Origin: Odontesthes bonariensis
Taxonomy: Eukaryota; Chordata; Actinopteri; Atheriniformes; Atherinopsidae
Assembly (NCBI RefSeq): GCF_027942865.1
Contig: NC_134509.1
Location: forward strand, 30,512,197 to 30,576,196
Direction: 5' to 3'
Length of the DNA: 64,000 nt
The notes under the pieces are model-generated. The model had not been told where the DNA came from and did not search any database. It was given only the letters and a program-made list of their open reading frames with translations. This document shows positions 10,127 through 20,222 of the stretch, piece by piece (position 1 is the stretch's first letter; each line of letters begins with the position of its first letter). The position numbers and the translations under genes are program-made.

Positions 10127-11267
10127 GGACATTCCTCTAAGCCATACGTATCAAACTCAAGGCCCGCGGGCAAAATGTGGCCCGCCACGTCATTTCATGT
10201 GGCCCGTGAGAGCTTAATAGGTCTGATTGTCTAAAAATAAATAAGTCAAATACTTGCAGTGACCAAAAACTACAATTCCCACAATGCATGGCAATTATGT
10301 CACGCGCAAAGTGACGGTGCGATCGATGCGATTTTCCCAACAAGGGAAATTGAGAAATACAAATAATGATCCCAAAATGTCCAGGAAGAGAAAGTTTGAT
10401 GCAGATGCCCTTCCATCTGCATCAGTTTTTTCTGTTTCAAGAAAGATTGGAAGGCGAATACGTGTTTGTGCTTCAACGAGAAAAAACGGTGTGTCTTTTG
10501 TGTTATGAGGCGGTTGTCAAAGAGTATGATCTACGTCCGCATTCTGAGACGAAACACGGAGCTCAGAGTGCCAACATCAGGCATCAAGAAAAACAACAAA
10601 ACTGCCCAACAATTAAAAGGCAAACTGCGACCACAGCAGAATGTGTTTGCGGAAGCCACAACCGAAAACAATGCGGCAGTAAATGCTAGCTTTGTTTGAT
10701 ATTTCAAGTAAATGTCATAACTTGTGTTTGATGTTATTTTTCTTTATTCACTTGGATAGTTTGATCGTTGATTTTATGGAGTTGATGTGGGTTTCATAAC
10801 CTGACAAATTAAAAGGATATATATATATATATATGTAATATTTGTAACTTGAATAAGTAATAAATTAAGAATTATTTAACATTAAAGGAGTAGTTACATT
10901 TATTTTACATTGCAATTAGTTACATTTGTTACATCTGGCCCTTTGAGGGCAACGATTATGCTGATGTGGCCCTCGGTGAAAATGAGTTTGACACCCCTGC
11001 TCTAAGTGTTCCAGATCTTGGTGTCCAGCCATTATATACAGAGGAAGCTGTGGATCTTGAAGCAAGGTGATCCCTATATGATGTTATACTGACGGACCAT
11101 AAGATATTATGTGTTTATCAGAGTTCTTTTCTTTACCTGTGATTATTTTGGTATGCCACTTACTTACACTTTGGTGTTTTCCCTGGCTGCAGCATGCACT
11201 CTCTAAGCTTAGAAGAACACCCTGAGTGTCCAGAGGAAGAGGTGGTGGAAGACCTGAGGAACACGAC
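10127..11267 (+). pseudogene. Two exons of an unknown gene, the first split by a hAT
   Basis: An acceptor before 10127 opens an exon that reads TRDIPLSVPDLGVQPLY-like sequence only if the hAT at 10143-10999 is skipped; it ends at a gtgatc donor after 11066. A second exon, 11193-11267, follows a good acceptor, joins in phase, and reads MHSLSLEEHPECPEEEVVED before a gtaagt donor. Composition resembles middle exons of fish THAP-transposase-derived genes, but I do not recognise it. The hAT insertion breaks the first exon, so this locus is likely a pseudogene. Confidence 0.45.
10143..10999 (+). mobile_element. Non-autonomous hAT with BED-finger remnant
   Basis: An 8-bp target duplication CTCTAAGC/CTCTAAGT (10135-10142, 11000-11007) flanks ends CATACGTATCAAACTC and GAGTTTGACACCCCTG. 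The terminus CAGGGGTGTCAAACTC is typical of Charlie-like hATs. Inside, from ATG at 10377, a broken reading frame begins MSRKRKFDAD and continues in another frame with CLLCYEAV and RPHSETKHG, a BED zinc-finger pattern like that of GTF2IRD2-type hAT proteins. The catalytic RNase-H fold is missing. Confidence 0.85.
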
Positions 11268-11394
11268 GTAAGTGTATCATTCTGTCTTTTGCTGCACCTT
11301 TCTGTTTTATGTGAAATACTAATCTGTGTTGCTTTCTGTGTAACCGTTGTCTGCGTTGTGTTAAGCTTTTTTGAAGAAGGACCGACACTCTTAA

Positions 11395-11571
11395 AGGGGA
11401 ACTCCGGGGCATTTGAAGCGCATTTCCATTGCTAGAGGTTGTCAAATACTGATAGTAGGACAGAGAGAGGTGCAAATCTGCGCTCCCTGTGTGGAGATAG
11501 CGCTGTTCGCTCAGCCTGTCATGCGAGGCTAATACGTGGTGGCTAAGGGGCAAGTGCTAACCCTTCCACGT
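11395..11571 (+). mobile_element. Left-end fragment of a T4 element inside the gypsy LTR
   Basis: Starting right after TTAA (11391-11394) the sequence reads AGGGGAACTCCGGGGCATTT and follows the first 177 bp of T4 (23465 onward) with scattered substitutions. In the intact LTR the same TTAA at about 18843 continues into LTR sequence, so T4 inserted at a TTAA within the LTR. Its right side, the rest of this LTR and the end of integrase are gone, consistent with one later deletion. Confidence 0.75.
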
Positions 11572-12430
11572 GTTTGGAAGCTGAAACTTGTGCAACACCC
11601 ATAGCTTCCTTCAGACTCCGTTTCAGAACCTGAACATACTCATCATAACTCATGATCTCAGGGACGTTCAAGACAGAGCCGAAAGCCAAGTCAACAGGCA
11701 GTCTAGGCATCCTCCCAAACATCAGGAGAAACGGGGCATACCCTGTGGTCTCGTGGATGGTGCAGTTGTAAGAAAATGTGAGAGATTTCAGCGCCTGAGG
11801 CCACCTCTGCTTTGACCTTGGGGGCAGGCCCCGAATCATGCTACCCAGCGTCCTGTTCATCCTTTCACATGAGCCATTGCCCATCGGATGATATGGCGTC
11901 GTGTGGGATTTCTGAACACCGGCAATCCTCAAAAGATCAGCAATAAGGGCACTCTCGAAATTAGCTCCCCTATCTGAATGAATGCGCTTCGGAAACCCAT
12001 ACACACAAAAGAAGTTGTGCCACAACTGGTGGGCTACAGCTTTGGTGGATTGGTTAGGACACAGAAACGCATTAGTCATTTTTGTAAAATGGTCTGTGAC
12101 TACAAGCACATCTATTGACCGGTTGTTAGAATCTTCCGCACACCAGAAGTCAATACAAACAAGTTCAAGAGGTTCCGATGTCACAATGTTCTCTAGCGGT
12201 GGCCTTGCTTCCGGTTTGGGAGTTTTGCTCGGCACACACCGCCTACAAAGTTTCACATGCTCCCTTACGTCCTTCTCCAGGCCTGCCCAGTAGAAGCGTT
12301 GTCTCGGAAGGTACAGGGTCCCTTGTTGGCCCTGGTGACCAGCTTCATCGTGAACCCCCTCCAACACTATCGCTTTCAGAGAAGCGGGAACCACATACAA
12401 GAAAGACTTGGTCTTTGTAACAGGACACAC
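11543..12430 (-). CDS. Gypsy integrase (C-terminal part of pol)
   Basis: About 285 residues are recognisable. An N-terminal HHCC zinc finger (HDEAGHQGQ followed by CRRC) leads into a DDE core: D in VCIDFW, D in IHSDRGANFE, and E in GNGSCERMNRTL with the usual spacing. The segment then runs through a GYAPFLLMFGR motif. The frame is offset from the RT-RNase H frame near 12400, so a frameshift separates them. The C-terminus is cut at about 11572 by the T4 fragment. Confidence 0.85.
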   Translation of the reverse strand: MCPVTKTKSFLYVVPASLKAIVLEGVHDEAGHQGQQGTLYLPRQRFYWAGLEKDVREHVKLCRRCVPSKTPKPEARPPLENIVTSEPLELVCIDFWCAEDSNNRSIDVLVVTDHFTKMTNAFLCPNQSTKAVAHQLWHNFFCVYGFPKRIHSDRGANFESALIADLLRIAGVQKSHTTPYHPMGNGSCERMNRTLGSMIRGLPPRSKQRWPQALKSLTFSYNCTIHETTGYAPFLLMFGRMPRLPVDLAFGSVLNVPEIMSYDEYVQVLKRSLKEAMGVAQVSASKHVEGLALAP

Positions 12431-14153
12431 GATACAACACGCCCTTCTGCATGCAAAGCTTTTCCCAACTCTTTAGTAGATGTAAAACATTAGCTGGTTC
12501 TAAAGCACGCTCTCTCCTAGATGGTCTTCGTCCCCTTTCCACAAAGAAGATCACCCTGTTCAGCATTGTGTCGGCTCTCTGCTTATCCATCAGCTGGTCA
12601 TGAGACAGCACATCAGTTCCAACTAATTCCACCGGTAACACTGCCTGCGGAAGCTGTGGCAGCAACAATGCATGGGATGTCATCGAACCTTCCTGCAACT
12701 TATGCGACTGCAGAACAGCTGCCACTTCCTGACAAGACAGAGCCCCAGGCCGGACAACAGCAGCACACTGGCAGGCGACAGAAGGTCCTACCACAGAGGT
12801 CCTCTCAAACGGGTGAGTAGACCACCGAAATACATCCTGCACCTGGTCATTACAAACAGCATCAGCTTCGGCCAACAACGTCTTGTAAGCCACTCTTGTC
12901 AAACGGTGAAGTGCACTTGCATGAACAAAGGGCTCCCTGCTCAGGGCGTCTACAACAATGTTCTTGGGACCCGGAATGTATTTGATGTCGAACTGGTATG
13001 GTGCAAGCTTGGCAACCCATCTCTGTTCGCATGCATCAAGTTTAGCTTTGGACAAAATATATGTTAACGGATTATTATCCGTACACACAGTAAACGGGTG
13101 TCCCCTTAGCCAATGATGGAATTTGTCGCAAACTGCCCATTTCATAGCAAAGAACTCTAACCTGTGTGCCGGATACCTTGACTGTGCATATGAAAGTAAC
13201 TTGCTTGCAAAGGCAATCGGCCGTCCCACTGTCCCCCCGTCTGGCACCTGCGACAAGACAACTCCAAGGCCCTTGCTTGACGCGTCCACTGAAAGAAGAA
13301 AAGGCACCCTGAAATTTGAGTGAGCCAAGACAACTTGATCCAGCAGAGCCCGTTTCAACAAAAGAAAGGCCTGTGTACACTCCTCTGTCCAGTCAGCAGC
13401 CACCATTGTCCGCTGGAGAGGGCGACACTTTCTTCTCTTTCGGAGAGGAGCCTTAGGTCCAGCAGTCAGGCTGAACAGTGGTTTAGCTATTGAGGATAAA
13501 CCCTCAATGAACTGTTGGTAGAACACCACCATTCCCAGAAAAGATCGTATCTTCCGCTGTGAAGGGATCCCTGTTCCGTCTTCCATAAGGTCTGTCTCAG
13601 ATAGGGCAGTAATAGCCCGCACCTTTTCAGGATCAGTGGCAATGCCCTCCGCACTCACAACATGGCCAAGGAACCTCACAGATTTCTGTAAGAAATGACA
13701 TTTCTTTGGAGCAAGTTTCAAATTGTGCTCCTTAAGACGGTCAAAGACCATTTCGAGACGTTCCAAGGCTATATCCTCTGTCGGAGCAAACACTAGGACA
13801 TCATCCAAGTAGCAAAGGAGACTCAGAAAATTCTGATCCCCGAAGATCGACAGCATCATCCGCATGAAAGTTGCCGGACTATTGCACAGACCCTGCGGTA
13901 GGTGGTTGTATTCATACAACCCAAATGGTGATGTAAAAGCCGTATATCTCTTGTCATCTTCATGAACCTCCACATTGTAGTAACCAGATGTGAGGTCCAT
14001 GGTAGAGAAAAAGGCGTTGCCACCCAGTGCCGCGAGAGCATCAGCCTGATGGGGTAATGGATGTGCATCCTTAATGGTGTGGGCATTGATCCAACGAAAG
14101 TCGGTACAGAGTCTCAGGTCCCCAGACTTTTTCCAAAGGTGAAGCAAAGTCAC
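12345..14153 (-). CDS. Gypsy reverse transcriptase and RNase H
   Basis: A 602-codon open frame begins inside the RT fingers (RLCTDFRWINAHT). The catalytic YLDDVLVF box is at about residue 119, preceded by an NHLPQGLCNSPATF motif. The connection leads to RNase H, with SVDASSKGLG at about residue 290 and CTDNNPLTYI, ending with DALSREPF. These are standard Ty3/gypsy features. The RT start lies in another frame upstream (to 14754), so the pol ORF has a frameshift at about 14140. Confidence 0.9.
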   Translation of the reverse strand: MTLLHLWKKSGDLRLCTDFRWINAHTIKDAHPLPHQADALAALGGNAFFSTMDLTSGYYNVEVHEDDKRYTAFTSPFGLYEYNHLPQGLCNSPATFMRMMLSIFGDQNFLSLLCYLDDVLVFAPTEDIALERLEMVFDRLKEHNLKLAPKKCHFLQKSVRFLGHVVSAEGIATDPEKVRAITALSETDLMEDGTGIPSQRKIRSFLGMVVFYQQFIEGLSSIAKPLFSLTAGPKAPLRKRRKCRPLQRTMVAADWTEECTQAFLLLKRALLDQVVLAHSNFRVPFLLSVDASSKGLGVVLSQVPDGGTVGRPIAFASKLLSYAQSRYPAHRLEFFAMKWAVCDKFHHWLRGHPFTVCTDNNPLTYILSKAKLDACEQRWVAKLAPYQFDIKYIPGPKNIVVDALSREPFVHASALHRLTRVAYKTLLAEADAVCNDQVQDVFRWSTHPFERTSVVGPSVACQCAAVVRPGALSCQEVAAVLQSHKLQEGSMTSHALLLPQLPQAVLPVELVGTDVLSHDQLMDKQRADTMLNRVIFFVERGRRPSRRERALEPANVLHLLKSWEKLCMQKGVLYRVSCYKDQVFLVCGSRFSESDSVGGGSR

Positions 14154-15010
14154 TACTGGACTTTCTTATGATCTCTCGTTCTTCCATCTCATTCAATACC
14201 TGTCTGAGTTTCTCATACTGGGTAGGTGCTACGCGTCGGTATGGCAACCGAAAGGGTCTCTCATCACTGAGTCTAATTCGGTGAACACAGCCCTTAGCCT
14301 TTCTACAGTCCAACTTATGCCTGGAAAAGATGGACTCGTACCGAGCTATCAGCTGGACAAGTTTCTCTGTGCAAGCAGAAGACACATCACAAGAATCCAC
14401 ATCAATGTCAGCCAACCCCAGTTCATGTAAAATTGAGGTTGGTCCACCATGAGGCCCACTGGGACCTCCATTCTCGTCACGACAGTCTGGGAGGCTTGAA
14501 TCCTCAGACGTTAGGCGAGAGTCTTTCCCATCGTCAGTTACAGCATCACCTGGCTCTTGCACCTGTTGCTGGACAACACATTGTGCGCCATCACACATAT
14601 CAGGGCAGTCAAAGTCTTCCAACTCTACACAAGGATAAACATCTGCAAGCTTGGTATTTCGTTTCAGTGTCACAGGCTTATCAGAAGGATTTATCACTTT
14701 AAGGGGCAGCCAACCATCACCATGAAGCAATGCCACAGTCCTCCCGATCAACACAGACTGTGGACGTGATCTAGCAGTAGTAGGCTCGATGATGACAGCA
14801 CTACCAACTGCTATGTTGCCAACATGCTGAAGCCAAGCCCAAACCTTTAAGGGAATATTTCCCTTAAAGGTTCAAGAGTCACAGACTTTTTTATCTGTAC
14901 CGTGCCCACCTTTTCGGGGATGTCACTGCCTGACCACACCTCCACGTTAGCCAACAAGTTCAGCAACTTGTGTTGCTCAGCGTCACTGTGTTCAGGGGCA
15001 GGCGTGTGGC
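14071..15010 (-). pseudogene. Gypsy pol, protease-to-RT linker (broken)
   Basis: The stretch from 14754 down encodes the linker and first RT segment, including RIRLSDERPFRLPYRR and VLNEMEEREIIRKS, and shifts frame near 14140. Upstream, 14847-15010 continues the linker in another frame and ends at a stop created by the TTAA-flanked 13-bp palindrome at 14851-14863. The PIF element at 15014 separates this from the protease. Confidence 0.7.
14842..14872. repeat. 31-bp near-perfect palindrome with two TTAAs
   Basis: GGGAATATTTCCC (14851-14863) sits between TTAA at 14847-14850 and 14864-14867. It falls inside the gypsy pol reading frame and adds 17 bases (13 plus a duplicated TTAA). See findings. 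Confidence 0.85.
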
Positions 15011-15013
15011 TTA

Positions 15014-16380
15014 TGCCCCTTTTCCACCGCCAAGCTAGCCCTACTCTACTCGGTTCGATATAGCCCAACACTACACTACACGACACGGCACCAGTAACAT
15101 TTTCTTTTCCACCCAAACTGTGGCCTGGAAGTGGGCGGAGTCGGCCCGTTCACCACTAACGTGACGTCGGTTTCAGGTGACTACAAAGTGTCACGCCGCG
15201 GTTAGTCAAAAGTAAACACAAGATCGAGTGTAATGTGTAATGCAGTTGACAATCCATATTGTTTAGTTAAACCAAGCTCTTTATTAAAAAAGACAGCACA
15301 AAAGTAAACAGCAGGAGTTCTCTCAGATACAGGCGACGCCAGTGTTGGTGCCGGTGGAATGCAGATCAGCTGTTGCCTCAGCTGCAGATTGCGATGCCAG
15401 TGTCGGTTCTGAAGCCTGCAGGATTGGAGGATCTTCGCTGACCTCAGCAACCGAACACTCATCGGTTGCACAAACCGAGTCTTGAGTGAAAAAAAATAAA
15501 AAGTGTGAACATACGAAACGCATACACGTAACCGCATAGGTGAGACACTGTGCTAGCCTTCCAAAACAGCTTTGTTTGCTAGCTCACTCAGAACAACTTA
15601 TGAGACGTCTGTGTAACTTTTTACACAAGTTAAAGACTGAACATGTATTTGTTACGATATAAAACATGCATTTGTTAAGACATATGCGTTGCACCAATGG
15701 GATAAGAACAACTTACCATTTTTCATCGCCTCCAACAAAGACGTCGCCGTATCTATGCCGTTCGCCGGGCTGTGACCGTAAATGCCGTCCATTTGGTCGA
15801 ACCACTTCCATGTCTTTCGGTTTGACCCACTCCGGCTGTTGTGGTCCTTTACCTGCCGGTAATAGCTCTTCAGCTTGTCTCGGCACTGCTGAGAATTCCG
15901 GTGATAGCATGGCTAGCCATCAGCTTGGTTATATCCTGGAACACCTTCTCATTTCATGTCGCTCCGTCCAGTTCCTTCTGCACGCGGTCCTCAGCCACCA
16001 CACACAGAAAGGTCTGCACCTCGCTCACTGTCCATGGGTTGGCTTTCTTTCTCTGGTCTTCCATCTTCACAATTCTGTTTATTCTCTGGTTCTCTCGCAG
16101 TTGTGTTTTCATACATGGCGGGTGTTTCATACATAAAGCTCCCCGAGCTTCGTTGCGTGTATGACGTAATTTCACCTGACCAATCAGTGGACAGCACTGA
16201 TCATGTGACGTTTTAGCACCGACAAGTACCTACTAGACCCACCTCTGAAGCAGGTACTTTCCGGGGCTCAAAATTGTAACGGGTCCCACCTTCAACCCGC
16301 GGTGGAAAAGCTCCCAACCAGGGTAGAGTGGGACCGTGTAGAGCTGTGTTGGTACAAAAATGTTCGGTGGAAAAGGGGCA
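15014..16380 (-). mobile_element. PIF/Harbinger-type element in the gypsy
   Basis: Ends TGCCCCTTTTCCACCG and its reverse complement are flanked by the 3-bp duplication TTA (15011-15013, 16381-16383), the TWA target typical of PIF/Harbinger. It separates the gypsy protease from the rest of pol. Inside are minus-strand exons with a Myb/SANT-like segment, as in the second protein of this superfamily. No DDE transposase was seen. Confidence 0.85.
15713..16175 (-). CDS. Myb/SANT-like DNA-binding ORF of the PIF element
   Basis: The frames 16175-15954 (PWTVSEVQTFLCVVAEDRVQ) and 15910-15713 (KPKDMEVVRPNGRHL) carry a trihelix-like Myb/SANT pattern: a W at the start of helix 1, then charged helices. 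PIF/Harbinger elements encode such a protein, which helps recruit the transposase to DNA. The parts lie in different frames, so the ORF is frameshifted or spliced; the start was not fixed. Confidence 0.45.
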
Positions 16381-16882
16381 TTAAAGTATCCCTTGAAGAT
16401 TTCAAACACCGAATCACGTATTTCAGAAGATTACTCCCCACAATGAGATTGTCATTTTGTGTAGCTACCACTAACGTTGGAACAATCACTGGAAAGCCAA
16501 ACAACTCAATCTCTAGGTCACAAACTCCCAAAGGATTAGTCCGTGACCCTCCACAACCAACCAAGACCACATCTGTGGGTGCCAGAGAGAGGCTCTTCAT
16601 CACTCCCTCTTGTGACAGTCGCTTCCAAACTCTGGAACTCAAGCTGCATGCCATTGAACCACTGTCGAGCATAGCATCCACCTCCACTTTGTTACCAATC
16701 AGTACCTTAGCACGGAAGAGCTCTTCATAAGGGGCAACTCTCTGTGTGTTCTGTAAAATGACTTTACTCTTTAGTTTCAGCTCCTCACATACGCTATCGT
16801 AAACAGATTCCAAATCATCATTTGTTGTGCTTGGGGGTTTGATTACTGGCCCAACACTTGCCCCCCCAAAATGTTGGCCCAC
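16292..16882 (-). CDS. Gypsy aspartic protease (3' end cut by PIF element)
   Basis: The frame follows directly after gag. The active-site motif is AMLDSGSMACSLSS at about residues 70-83, preceded by a linker and followed by a VVLVGCGGS flap-like segment and DNLIVGSNLL. Codons below 16381 belong to the PIF element, so the natural protein continued past the insertion at 15010. Confidence 0.82.
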   Translation of the reverse strand: MGQHFGGASVGPVIKPPSTTNDDLESVYDSVCEELKLKSKVILQNTQRVAPYEELFRAKVLIGNKVEVDAMLDSGSMACSLSSRVWKRLSQEGVMKSLSLAPTDVVLVGCGGSRTNPLGVCDLEIELFGFPVIVPTLVVATQNDNLIVGSNLLKYVIRCLKSSRDTLMPLFHRTFLYQHSSTRSHSTLVGSFSTAG

Positions 16883-18306
16883 TAGTTTCCCTCTTGCTGG
16901 GTGGTGGTTTTACAGGCAGCCCCACCTGCTGGCTGAGGTATTACTGACTTTGGACAATCAGCACGTGTGTGGCCAGAAGCATAACAGAGGAAACAGAGAT
17001 GGTTAGACCGACAATGAAAACGAGTATTGTGCCCCCTGTCTCCACACACTTCACATGGCAGCGAGGTTCGCACTCTGTTCCTGGGGCCCCCCTGTGATTG
17101 GCGTCCCGGTCTGTCATAGTACTGAGCCTGCTGAGGTCCCTGTCTGAGAATGTTCTCCAACATGCTAAGAATACGGTCCAGAGGCTCTGCAAGCTCCTGA
17201 GCCAACTGGCATAAAGCTGGGCCTGTGTTTACATCACTGGCAGGCTTACCAGTAGGTAATGAAGAATGGAGGCCTGGACTAACGTCCTGCCGCAGCACAG
17301 CTACAGCAGTGGTGCTCATAGTCTGAGAAAAGTGCCTTTTATCCCGCCAATGTTCAACCAGTTTCTCATGGACCTCAGCAGCAGTCCACTGTTGCAGAGG
17401 CTTGCACCTGAAAATCAGGGACAGTTCAGAATCAGGACAGTGTCTGATAAACATAGTAGTGAGTTCACGTGACGGATCATCCATTGTCTTATTCTGTCTT
17501 TTCAGACAGTCTTCAGTCACTTCCATAGCCTTGTTCAACCTGAGCCAGTACTCAAAAGGGTCCTCACTAGGGAATGGCAGGGTGGAATAAAAATCAGCCA
17601 ATGGCATGATGGAGTAAACTGTGTCACTGAAATGTTGTTTTAATATGTCAAAAATGGGACCTGGCCCGTCAGACAGAACAAGAAAGGGGTTACTGCGGAC
17701 GCCTACTCTAACCACCTCCCTCGCCTTCCCCATTAGCCTGTTCATGACTTCTTCAGCCTGCTCCATTACAGGTATCGCCTGCTTCCTGAGATATGTCATG
17801 ACCACTGTCTCCCATTCATGGACTGTATAAGCGTCCATGCCGTTCCCCTTAAAGCATACAGGCTCTCTGACATCCGACTTCACTACCCAATTCACGAGAG
17901 AAGGGTCTGCCCCCCTCGATCCAGATGCGTTACTAGCAACATTCGTACTTGTGCCACTACTAAGCTGTGATGCAATGCAGGAAGCAATACTCTCTCCTAC
18001 TGACATTCCAATTTCTTTAGCTATGCTAGCAATAACATGAACTGAAGAATTGCTCACATTTTCGCCAGGTAAATCGTGCCCAACACAGCCAATTTGGGGT
18101 GAGGCAGCAAAAGCATCATCAGTATTTGAAATGTCCTCGAGATTCGGCATAGGGGTGGACGTGATGGGTGGAGACCGGAACCTCGCCCTACCCACAGGTG
18201 TTATAGGAGTGTACATGGACGCACCTCTCCCCCTACCAACACCAGCACCGAAGTCCATGGTTAGTACGGCAGGCACAGGAAAGACAGAATAAGAAATAAA
18301 AATCAA
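16882..18306 (-). CDS. Gypsy gag polyprotein
   Basis: A 474-codon frame. The middle has capsid-like helices (for example TVHEWETVVMTYLRKQAIPV and DPFEYWLRLNKAMEV). The C-terminus has two zinc-knuckle-like units: CEVCGDRGH..C and CFLCYASGHTRADC (CX2CX4HX4C). It ends beside the protease frame, as in gypsy elements that fuse or shift gag to pol. The frame has no visible damage. Confidence 0.85.
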   Translation of the reverse strand: MIFISYSVFPVPAVLTMDFGAGVGRGRGASMYTPITPVGRARFRSPPITSTPMPNLEDISNTDDAFAASPQIGCVGHDLPGENVSNSSVHVIASIAKEIGMSVGESIASCIASQLSSGTSTNVASNASGSRGADPSLVNWVVKSDVREPVCFKGNGMDAYTVHEWETVVMTYLRKQAIPVMEQAEEVMNRLMGKAREVVRVGVRSNPFLVLSDGPGPIFDILKQHFSDTVYSIMPLADFYSTLPFPSEDPFEYWLRLNKAMEVTEDCLKRQNKTMDDPSRELTTMFIRHCPDSELSLIFRCKPLQQWTAAEVHEKLVEHWRDKRHFSQTMSTTAVAVLRQDVSPGLHSSLPTGKPASDVNTGPALCQLAQELAEPLDRILSMLENILRQGPQQAQYYDRPGRQSQGGPRNRVRTSLPCEVCGDRGHNTRFHCRSNHLCFLCYASGHTRADCPKSVIPQPAGGAACKTTTQQEGN

Positions 18307-18327
18307 AAGTGTCTGAATATATGCACC

Positions 18328-18358
<31 letters not shown>

Positions 18359-18806
18359 TAAATCATGTGACAAGCAAAACTTGTAAATGAAACCAACTCA
18401 AATAAAGTAACAGAAAATAGCAGTCATATGATCAAAATCACTGATAATGATGACAAAAAAAATTGAGACTGAAGGCACACAGCCAACAATCCAACAAAAA
18501 CAATTAAAACGCACCAAAATGAGTTGAAATAAACAAAAACAAATAAAATAATGCTCAAATCACTCACAGGTGACAAAATGTCAAAACCTCACTTCAGTAT
18601 GGGAAAACAGTGAAGAAATTTACCCCTGCTGTCACATGAAAAAAAAAAACTCCCGCCCACCTGCTGGCGAAAGGGTGACACTGCACCAAACAAACAATGG
18701 CGCGCTTCAATGACGCAGCTGCAACCATGGTAGTTTTCCCCGGGAAACGATGATCACTCTCCCGACGTGAAGAATCCTGGAGTATGGTCGCGGCACCATT
18801 GTAACC

Positions 18807-19309
18807 GTTGTGTTAAGCTTTTTTGAAGAAGGAACGACACTATTAACTTCAGGACTGGACTTTTATTGCCTGAATAATGATAAAGCATACGACTGGTCAG
18901 CTCACGGTCAAGCACAGCACTCGTTCGGCACAGCATGGGCTCAATCCTCGTGCACTGGCTTGTGTACACAACAACAGGTAAAAATAAATATATAAACAAA
19001 AACACATGTACCTGAATAATGATAAAGCATACGACTGGTCATCTCACGGTCAAGCACAGCACTCGTTCGGCACAGCTTAATGAGAGAAAGTTAGCAAGTT
19101 TAGCTTAGCCTTCGAGCCAAGATCGCTAACAAACATTACATTACAAGATAAAAACACATTTAGTCAAATGCAATGTTGTCGCCATCTTACTGAGCATGAT
19201 ATACAAATAATAATAATGCTAACTGCATTATTACATTAAATACAGTTTCCGTATAACGCTGTGCTTTGTGTAACAACCTTACCATGGGCTCAATCCTCGT
19301 GCACTGGCA
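18807..19309 (-). mobile_element. 5' LTR of the gypsy, internally duplicated
   Basis: Begins tgttaagcttttttgaag and ends gtgcactggca before CTGCG. A 70-90-bp piece (gaataatgataaagcata...) occurs twice (about 18870 and 19012), and the second copy is split by about 200 bp of other sequence before catgggctcaatcctcgtgc. The (TA)n run at 18332-18353 lies inside the element near the gag start. Confidence 0.65.
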
Positions 19310-19658
19310 CTGCGCATGTATCGCAGCCCATATTTATGTACTAAGGAGAGCCCTGCCACAGCCCTTTTACAGACAGCCGTTCCACTTCCTATTCGCCCCA
19401 TTATAAAAAATTTGGCTGCAGTTCAGTTGATTTTCTCTGGGGGCGCTGGCGAGCGAGTGCAGAATGACCATTTTCCATAGGGCTGGCGCTAATAACTAAA
19501 AAAATGTCCCCGCTAGCGGCTGAAACCTGAAAATAATACTGTGATTTCTGACAGAGGGATGTGGATTTATATCGAAAGTACAATAACCTGGGAGTTATAG
19601 CTTTCTGTTTTCTTACAGGTCTGACATTTGCGAGTCAGTATCCGCTAGCATCTAGCTA
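19310..19658. other. No feature recognised
   Basis: Unique-looking sequence between the gypsy LTR and a possible first exon. No splice-bounded ORF or transposon end stood out. Confidence 0.4.
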
Positions 19659-19781
19659 ATGGAATCTGAAGAACGCACGGCTGATTACGACCGGCTGCTT
19701 TACGGCACTCATCCACTGTGCCAGAGTGCTAACCTGGTGCCGCTAACAACAACCAAAGCTAAACCAGAGGCTAGTCAGAGA
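19659..19781 (+). CDS. Possible first coding exon, unknown
   Basis: ATG at 19659 opens 41 codons (MESEERTADYDRLLYGTHPL...) up to a gtatgt donor, phase 0. I do not recognise the peptide. It could belong with the spliced ORF that follows or with a transposon first exon. Confidence 0.3.
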
Positions 19782-20222
19782 GTATGTATAAGGGCTGTGC
19801 TGAAATCTGTAACTATTTGAGCTAACCCCTCTCTACTAGCTCAGCGCTAGGACTGACCATGCCGTAAAGTGATGCCACATGCGTGACGTCACTCGGGATG
19901 CAATACTGACAATAAATGTGTATTTTAAACAAATCTAGTGAGTCTAAAAAATCAAACCAAGTGCCGTTTGAAAGGATAATTTATCCTGCCTTTAGGAAAA
20001 TTAAAATGAAAAAATATAAAAAATTCTATCAAAAGCAATGGCTGCATCTAAGGTGGATTTCATAGTACCACCATAGAGTTCGGCGTGCTCTGCACTGCTT
20101 CGTTGGCGCCCCTAGAGTGCAGTACCACCCGGAAATAGCCGCCAGTTTTCCCTCTCCTCATAATGGAGACTCTCTGGCCCTGCCGACCAGTGAGCATCCA
20201 AGATACATGAACAACAGCAAAT

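Larger units (their letters stand above)
11356..19309 (-). mobile_element. Ty3/gypsy LTR retrotransposon, degraded
   Basis: Order on the minus strand is LTR (18807-19309), gag (18306-16882), protease (16882 down), RT-RNase H, integrase, then a stub of the other LTR (11356-11394). CTGCG stands on both outer edges (11351-11355, 19310-19314), a likely 5-bp target duplication. The stub and the intact LTR share gttgtgttaagcttttttg. A primer-binding-like TGGTGCCGCGACC lies just inside the right LTR. Frames are broken by a PIF element, a 17-bp footprint, two frameshifts and loss of the 3' end of integrase. Confidence 0.85.
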
